A DNA stretch of 64,000 bases from an uncultured Lentisphaeria bacterium (GTDB lineage Bacteria > Verrucomicrobiota > Lentisphaeria > Victivallales > UBA1829). This document shows, piece by piece, positions 59,735 through 64,000 of the stretch; within the stretch, counting starts at the first letter, position 1; each line of letters opens with the position of its first letter. The position numbers and the translations under genes are program-made. The notes under the pieces were generated by a model, which saw nothing but the letters and a program-made list of their open reading frames with translations, was not told the origin of the DNA and ran no database searches. The stretch spans positions 1-64,000 of the forward strand of contig CAJKAR010000002.1 in NCBI GenBank assembly GCA_905197955.1, read 5' to 3'.

Positions 59735-59893
59735 TATCCGGGAGTAACAATATCGTTGCAAATGGAAAATACAAGGGAATTTTTTTGTATTTCGGTCTCT
59801 TTCCGGGGAATCTGCGGATCGGAAGCGGGGGGAGGAAGAGGGGGAAAGGAGGTTGCCAAGAGGGATGGGAAGCTGTTTTTTTGAGAAGAGAAG

Positions 59894-59922
59894 TTGAAAA
59901 AATATCATTCCGCATGTAAATT
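59894..59922 (+). promoter_or_regulatory. Possible asd promoter
   Basis: -35 TTGAAA (59894-59899), 17-base spacer, -10 TAAATT (59917-59922), 55 bases before the asd start. It would also drive comF and accD. Confidence 0.55.
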
Positions 59923-59976
59923 ATCCGGATTTGTTGTCAGCAACCCAAACTACAATTTAGGGAGTATAAAGCCAAA

Positions 59977-60990
59977 ATGGGAAGACCAATGAATGTAGCT
60001 GTCGCCGGGGCCACCGGAGCCGTCGGCGTCGAGATGATCGAAACCCTGGAAAAGAGGAATTTCCCGATCGCCTCTCTGAAACTGCTTGCCTCCGCCCGTT
60101 CCGCCGGCAAAAAAATGAAGTTCAAAGGCGAAGAGATCACCATTGAGGAAATGACGGAAGACTCCTTCAAAGGGGTTGATATTGCGTTGTTCAGCGCCGG
60201 ATCCGATATTTCCAAAAAGTTCCGTAAGGCTTGTGTGGACGCGGGATGCGTCATGATCGACAATTCCAGTGCATTCCGTATGGATGAGGATGTCCCGCTG
60301 GTGATTCCCGAAATCAATCCGGAGGATGCGTTCAAGCATCATGGCGTCATTGCCAATCCGAACTGCACCACGGCGATCATGGCGGTTGCCGTTTATCCTC
60401 TGCACAAGGCCAAAGGCCTCAAGCGCCTCATTGCTTCGACCTATCAGGCGGCATCCGGCGGCGGAGCTCCGGCGATGCAGGAGCTGATCGACCAGACCCG
60501 CGCAGTGCTGAACGGCGAAAATAACATTGAAGCCAAAGTAATGGCGCAGCGTCTTGCGTTCAACCTGTTCCCGCACATTGATTCCTTCCAGCCCAACGGC
60601 TACACCAAGGAGGAGCTCAAGATGGTGAACGAGACCCGCAAGATCATGCACATTCCGGGACTGATGCTGACATGCACCAGTGTCCGTGTGCCGGTGATGA
60701 GAGCGCATTCGGAATCGCTGAACCTTGAGTTTGAACAGGATATTACGCCGGAAGAGGCGCGTGAAATTCTTTCGAAAGCTCCCGGTGTGATCGTGCGCGA
60801 CGATCCGGAAAACAAGGTCTATCCGATGCCGGTGGATGCCACTGGAAAATATGATGTCATTGTCGGCCGCATCCGTCAGGATATTTCCCGCAGCGACAAG
60901 CGCGGAATCGAGATGTTTGTCTCCGGCGATCAGCTTCTCAAGGGCGCGGCTCTGAATGCCGTTCAGATCGCGGAAGTTCTCAACCGGTAA
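59977..60990 (+). CDS. asd: Aspartate-semialdehyde dehydrogenase
   Basis: 337 residues, usual length for the USG-1/Asd family. The N-terminal NADP fold has MNVAVAGATGAVGVEMIETL; then FSAGSDISKKF, MIDNSSAFRMDEDVPLVIPE, ANPNCTTAIMAV with catalytic Cys130, STYQAASGGGAPAMQEL, and CTSVRVPVMRAHSESLN with the active-site His. It reduces aspartyl phosphate in the path to lysine/diaminopimelate, methionine and threonine. Start choice between 59977 and the ATG at 59989 is open; the first has AGGGAG 12 bases upstream. It leads the asd-comF-accD run. Confidence 0.96.
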   Translation: MGRPMNVAVAGATGAVGVEMIETLEKRNFPIASLKLLASARSAGKKMKFKGEEITIEEMTEDSFKGVDIALFSAGSDISKKFRKACVDAGCVMIDNSSAFRMDEDVPLVIPEINPEDAFKHHGVIANPNCTTAIMAVAVYPLHKAKGLKRLIASTYQAASGGGAPAMQELIDQTRAVLNGENNIEAKVMAQRLAFNLFPHIDSFQPNGYTKEELKMVNETRKIMHIPGLMLTCTSVRVPVMRAHSESLNLEFEQDITPEEAREILSKAPGVIVRDDPENKVYPMPVDATGKYDVIVGRIRQDISRSDKRGIEMFVSGDQLLKGAALNAVQIAEVLNR

Positions 60991-60993
60991 CCG

Positions 60994-61746
60994 GTGTTTA
61001 TGACGGCGGTGCCGTGCAGTTTTCGGGGCTCCCGGCTGACGGCGCTGCTGGAAACGCTGCTGCCGCTGCCGTGCCCTCTCTGCGGAAAGGGGGTTCCGTT
61101 CGACGGAACCCCGAACATGTTCTGCCGGGAGTGCATGGAGAAGATGCCGATGATTCGCGGGAAGGTCTGCCGGACCTGCGGTGCGGAAGTGGATGGCATC
61201 TTTGATTCCTGCACCGAATGCATGAACAGTCCGAAGCCGCCGTGGAATCGGGCGTATGCTCTTTTCAAATACACCGATGAGGTGCTGGACTGTGTGCATC
61301 TGTTCAAGTATCAGGGACGGACGGAGCTGGCAAGGCCGCTGGGACGGCTTGCCGCGGGACTGCTTCTGAACTCTGAGGGTTCGCTCCCTTACGACTGTAT
61401 TGTCCCGATACCGCTTCACTGGAGGAGGTTTCTGATGCGGGGATACAACCAGTCGAGTCTGTTTGCAGAGCAGCTGGGAAAGTATCTCCATATTCCGGTC
61501 CGCTCCCTTCTCCGGCGGGAACAGTATACGAAACAGCAGGCTTTTTTAACAAAAAAACAAAGAAATTCAAATATTGCGGGCGCTTTTTCCATTTCTGATT
61601 CGACAGTTGCGGAAAAGTGTGGTATATTACTTGTGGACGATGTCATGACGACCGGCGCGACACTCCGGGAAGCCGCCGGCGTACTGCTCAGTCACGGTGC
61701 CGAACGGGTGGATGTGCTGGTTATTGCCAGAAGACAAAGGAATTGA
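60994..61746 (+). CDS. ComF/GntX-family phosphoribosyltransferase-like protein
   Basis: 250 residues. The N-terminal zinc-ribbon part has CPLCGKG, FCRECME, CRTCGAEV and CTECM. The C-terminal phosphoribosyltransferase domain has ALFKYTDEVLDCVHLFKYQG, IVPIPLHWRRFLMRGYNQSS and the PRPP-binding ILLVDDVMTTGATLREA. ComF aids DNA uptake in competent bacteria, but most homologues have no known role. Start is GTG 60994 or ATG 61000. It lies 3 bases after asd and 2 bases before accD, so the three form a tight operon. Confidence 0.9.
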   Translation: MFMTAVPCSFRGSRLTALLETLLPLPCPLCGKGVPFDGTPNMFCRECMEKMPMIRGKVCRTCGAEVDGIFDSCTECMNSPKPPWNRAYALFKYTDEVLDCVHLFKYQGRTELARPLGRLAAGLLLNSEGSLPYDCIVPIPLHWRRFLMRGYNQSSLFAEQLGKYLHIPVRSLLRREQYTKQQAFLTKKQRNSNIAGAFSISDSTVAEKCGILLVDDVMTTGATLREAAGVLLSHGAERVDVLVIARRQRN

Positions 61747-61748
61747 AA

Positions 61749-62648
61749 ATGGCTTTTTTCAAAAAATCAAAATATTCGACATTGAATGCCGATGCCAAAC
61801 TTGAGGGACCGCAGAAACGCAAGGATATTCCCGAGGGCCTCTGGGAAAAATGCAAAAAGTGCGATTCGACGATCTTCACAAAACAGAAAGAAAGCAATCT
61901 GTTCATCTGTCCGCACTGCGGATACCACAATCCGATGCCCGCTCCGCAGAGAATCGAGCTGCTGACCGATAAAGGTTCATTTGTGGAAATCGATGCCGAT
62001 CTGGAGTCCGTGGATACCCTGAAATTCGAAGGAGTCTCCTCCTATACGGATAAACTTGCGGCAAACAAGAAGAAAACCGGGCTGAAAGATGCGATCGTCT
62101 GCGGAGAGGCAACCCTTGACGGACGGGCGTATGCACTCGGCGTTATGGATTTCCGTTTTCTCGGAGCCAGCATGGGCGCGGTCGTCGGAGAAAAAGTGAC
62201 GCGGCTTGTGGAATACGCAACGGCAAAAGGTCTTCCGCTCGTGATCGTCACCGCTTCCGGAGGAGCCCGCATGTATGAGGGAATGGTCAGCCTCATGCAG
62301 ATGGCGAAAACCAGCGGCGCGCTTCAGAAACATGCCGAAGCCGGACTGCCGTATATTGTCATTATGACGCATCCGACCACCGCCGGAGTCACGGCAAGCT
62401 ATGCTTCTCTCGGGGATCTGATTATCGCCGAACCGGAGGCCCTGATCGGGTTCGCCGGCCCGCGCGTGATCAAGGATACGACCCAGGCGCAGCTGCCGGA
62501 AGGGTTCCAGACATCCGAGTTCCTTCTGAAGAAGGGATTGATTGATAAAATTATTGATCGAAAAAATTTACGTGCAGAATTGTCTCTTTGCCTTGAATAT
62601 TTGAAAGATGCGAGTATAGTTCCAAGTAAGAGCAGGCGGAAAGCCTGA
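61749..62648 (+). CDS. accD: Acetyl-CoA carboxylase carboxyltransferase subunit beta
   Basis: 299 residues from the ATG at 61749 (MAFFKKSKYSTLNADAKLEG). The four-Cys zinc ribbon is at CKKCDSTIF and FICPHCGYHNPMPA. The carboxyltransferase core has SYTDKLAANKKKTGLKDAIV, VTASGGARMYEGMVSLMQMA, IVIMTHPTTAGVTASYASLG, LIGFAGPRVIKDTTQAQLPE and FLLKKGLIDKIID. It joins AccA to transfer the carboxyl group to acetyl-CoA. Its 3' end may carry a promoter for the SRP RNA. Confidence 0.97.
   Translation: MAFFKKSKYSTLNADAKLEGPQKRKDIPEGLWEKCKKCDSTIFTKQKESNLFICPHCGYHNPMPAPQRIELLTDKGSFVEIDADLESVDTLKFEGVSSYTDKLAANKKKTGLKDAIVCGEATLDGRAYALGVMDFRFLGASMGAVVGEKVTRLVEYATAKGLPLVIVTASGGARMYEGMVSLMQMAKTSGALQKHAEAGLPYIVIMTHPTTAGVTASYASLGDLIIAEPEALIGFAGPRVIKDTTQAQLPEGFQTSEFLLKKGLIDKIIDRKNLRAELSLCLEYLKDASIVPSKSRRKA
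62615..62620 (+). promoter_or_regulatory. Possible SRP RNA promoter inside the accD 3' end
   Basis: TTGAAT (62593-62598), 16-base spacer, then -10 TATAGT (62615-62620), about 44 bases before the mature SRP RNA 5' end. Moderate match. Confidence 0.45.
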
Positions 62649-62663
62649 TTGACGGATTTTTTT

Positions 62664-62777
62664 GCTGTCGCCGTATTGGACCCCGTGCGCTGAAGTCCCG
62701 TGAACGGGTCAGACGGGGAACCGAGCAGCCATAAACGACGAGTTCAGGTGCTGCGGGGGATCTGGTGCGGCGGCGGC
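62664..62777 (+). ncRNA. ffs: Signal recognition particle RNA (small bacterial 4.5S type)
   Basis: The conserved domain IV is present near 62708-62730: GTCAG-A-CGG-GGAA-CCG-AGCAGCC. It has the GGAA tetraloop on a CGG/CCG stem and the symmetric-loop bases matching E. coli GTCAGG...AGCAGCC. The ends form a 12-bp stem (62664-62675 with 62766-62777), and CTGAA / TTCAG pairing lies inside. A run of nine T (62778-62786) follows. It binds Ffh to target membrane and secreted proteins. About 114 nt, so it lacks the Alu-like domain of long SRP RNAs. Confidence 0.9.
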
Positions 62778-62786
62778 TTTTTTTTT
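62778..62786 (+). terminator. T run ending the SRP RNA
   Basis: Nine T bases directly after the GC-rich closing stem of the SRP RNA, which acts as the terminator stem. Confidence 0.75.
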
Positions 62787-62809
62787 GAACCAGAACAGGA
62801 TTTTGAATC

Positions 62810-63607
62810 ATGAAAAGAATTGATGGCAGACCGTTCAATTATCTTCGCAAAGTCAAGATCACACCGAATTATCTCTCTCATCCGGCCGGGTCCGTTCTTG
62901 TGGAAATGGGGGGAACGAAGGTGATCTGCGCGGTTACGGTGGAGCCGGGAGTCCCCGGATGGATGCGTGCTCAGGGGGTGCCGGGAGGCTGGGTGACTTC
63001 CGAATATGGTCTCCTGCCCGCTTCCACAAACGCGAGAAACCAGCGCGAGGCGACAAAAGGAAAACAGAGCGGAAGAACCATGGAAATTCAGCGTTTGATC
63101 GGAAGAAGTTTCCGGACCGTGATCGATTTGAAATCTCTGGGACCGAATACTGTTTATATCGACTGTGATGTGATTGATGCCGATGGAGGAACTCGGTGCG
63201 CCAGCATTACCGGAGCATCTGTCGCGCTTCAGCTGGCTTTCCGGAAACTGGTGGAGAAGAATATGCTGCATAAATTCCCGATGAAGGAGAATGTGGCGGC
63301 GGTGAGTGTCGGAATGAAGGATGGCGAAGTGCTGCTGGATCTCTGTTATGAAGAGGATTCCAATGCCGATGTCGATATGAATGTGGTGATGACGGAATCC
63401 GGAAAAATCATTGAGGTGCAGGGCACTGCGGAGGAGGTTCCGTTTTCGAGGCAGGAGCTGGATCGGATGCTGGATGTCGCGGGAGCTGGACTGGAGCGTT
63501 TGTTTGCCTGCCAGCGTGCCGTTCTCTCTCCCCGGGAAGAGAGAAGGAAGGAGCCTCATGTTCCGCTGGGAAACATCGGTGCGGCTCTGGAGGAACTGAA
63601 TTTGTAA
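62810..63607 (+). CDS. rph: Ribonuclease PH
   Basis: 265 residues, a little longer than the usual 238-250 because of a C-terminal tail. It has IDGRPFNYLRKVKITPNYLS, SVLVEMGGTKVICAVTVEPG, WVTSEYGLLPASTNARNQRE (phosphate-binding arginines), RLIGRSFRTVIDLKSLG, IDCDVIDADGGTRCASITGA, CYEEDSNADVDMNVVMTESG and EVQGTAEEVPFSRQELDRML. It trims tRNA 3' ends using phosphate. It starts 24 bases after the SRP RNA T run. CAGGA lies before the ATG. Confidence 0.96.
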   Translation: MKRIDGRPFNYLRKVKITPNYLSHPAGSVLVEMGGTKVICAVTVEPGVPGWMRAQGVPGGWVTSEYGLLPASTNARNQREATKGKQSGRTMEIQRLIGRSFRTVIDLKSLGPNTVYIDCDVIDADGGTRCASITGASVALQLAFRKLVEKNMLHKFPMKENVAAVSVGMKDGEVLLDLCYEEDSNADVDMNVVMTESGKIIEVQGTAEEVPFSRQELDRMLDVAGAGLERLFACQRAVLSPREERRKEPHVPLGNIGAALEELNL

Positions 63608-63655
63608 TGGTCCCGGCGGACCCGTTTCCCCGTGGAGCCGGAAGGAGGAAGGAAG

Positions 63656-64000
63656 ATGAACAGAGAAATTCCTTGCAGAATCAAACAATCCGCCGCGGTC
63701 GGAGTGCTGATCGCGTTCTGTTTTATGGTGATTCTGCGGCTGGTGTTCACGGTAAACGGAGAGAATGATGTCGATCCATTTTATCATGTCCGCATTGCCA
63801 TGGAAGGGTGGAGCGTCTATACGGCGCAGACATTTCCGACCATGACGCTTTCCACCTGGTCCGAGTGTTTTGCGGATAAGGAACTGCTGTTTCATATTCT
63901 GCTGAGCGGAGTTCAAAATGCGGTTCTGGCTCTCGGACTTCCCGATTTCCCGTTTCATATGCCGAATCTTTTCTTTCTGTTTCTGATTCTTCTGGCTTTT
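63656..64000 (+). CDS. Start of a GT-C-like integral membrane protein (truncated by window end)
   Basis: 115 codons run open to the edge, behind GGAGGAAGG. It begins MNREIPCRIKQSAAVGVLIA, a membrane helix, then a loop GENDVDPFYHVRIAME and CFADKELLFHILLSG, then further hydrophobic sequence. The D-P-F-Y-H-V-R pattern followed by D-K-E in the first external loop resembles GT-C oligosaccharyltransferase/STT3-like or ArnT-like proteins. Only the first part is visible. Confidence 0.7.
   Translation, partial: MNREIPCRIKQSAAVGVLIAFCFMVILRLVFTVNGENDVDPFYHVRIAMEGWSVYTAQTFPTMTLSTWSECFADKELLFHILLSGVQNAVLALGLPDFPFHMPNLFFLFLILLAF

Overview
The window looks like a chromosome segment of a Lentisphaerota / Victivallis-like bacterium (PVC superphylum). 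This is inferred from gene content: three type-IV-pilin-like DUF1559 proteins with the FTLIELLVVIA helix, many secreted glycan-active proteins, GntR-headed one-component sugar regulators, and a very large leaderless repeat protein. No 16S rRNA or other phylogenetic marker is present. Base composition is even, apart from one strongly AT-rich block at about 26.0-26.95 kb. I see no insertion sequence, prophage, integrase or CRISPR array.

Layout. 0-3 kb (minus strand): operon ymdB, nadC, ruvA and a degenerate 2H phosphoesterase. 3.1-8.1 kb (plus): regulated locus A, with a strong promoter, a GntR-type regulator fused to a sugar-binding-protein domain, a pseudopilin, a small secreted protein and a beta-helix protein. 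8.1-14.1 kb: J-domain protein, small secreted protein, SGNH-like hydrolase, GltS-type symporter, ZupT, a TM2/pseudopilin fusion and tRNA-Leu. 14.1-20.5 kb: two STAS proteins, prmA, queE, a GT2-GtrA-methyltransferase fusion and a GT-C-like membrane protein. 20.7-25.9 kb (plus): regulated locus B, with a glycoside hydrolase, a pseudopilin and a GntR/LacI-type regulator. 26-39 kb: AT-rich leader, two small coupled ORFs and a 3756-residue repeat protein. 39.2-49.5 kb (minus): regulated locus C, a 10-kb operon bounded by a promoter and a terminator, with a GntR/LacI-type regulator, pseudopilin, two LamG plus glycosidase-like proteins, an SGNH hydrolase and a six-hairpin glycosidase. 49.9-54 kb: Ca2+-type P-ATPase and a CNNM/CorC protein. 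54-57.3 kb (minus): purD, GT4 glycosyltransferase, larE-like gene. 57.4-59.7 kb: GH2 beta-mannosidase-like enzyme behind a perfect 20-bp palindrome. 60-64 kb (plus): asd, comF-like, accD, SRP RNA, rph and the start of a membrane protein gene.

How it may work together. The same gene set (GntR-headed sugar sensor, pseudopilin, secreted carbohydrate-active proteins) occurs three times in different orders, each behind its own strong promoter, and each of the three promoters carries a different short repeat or palindrome. I read these as three independent, self-regulated glycan-response modules in which a pseudopilin takes the place that SusC/SusD hold in Bacteroidetes loci. The module idea is inference; the gene content and overlaps are seen directly. 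Locus C also pairs a glycosidase-like protein that keeps both candidate catalytic Glu residues with a neighbour that appears to have lost both. The remaining genes are mostly housekeeping.
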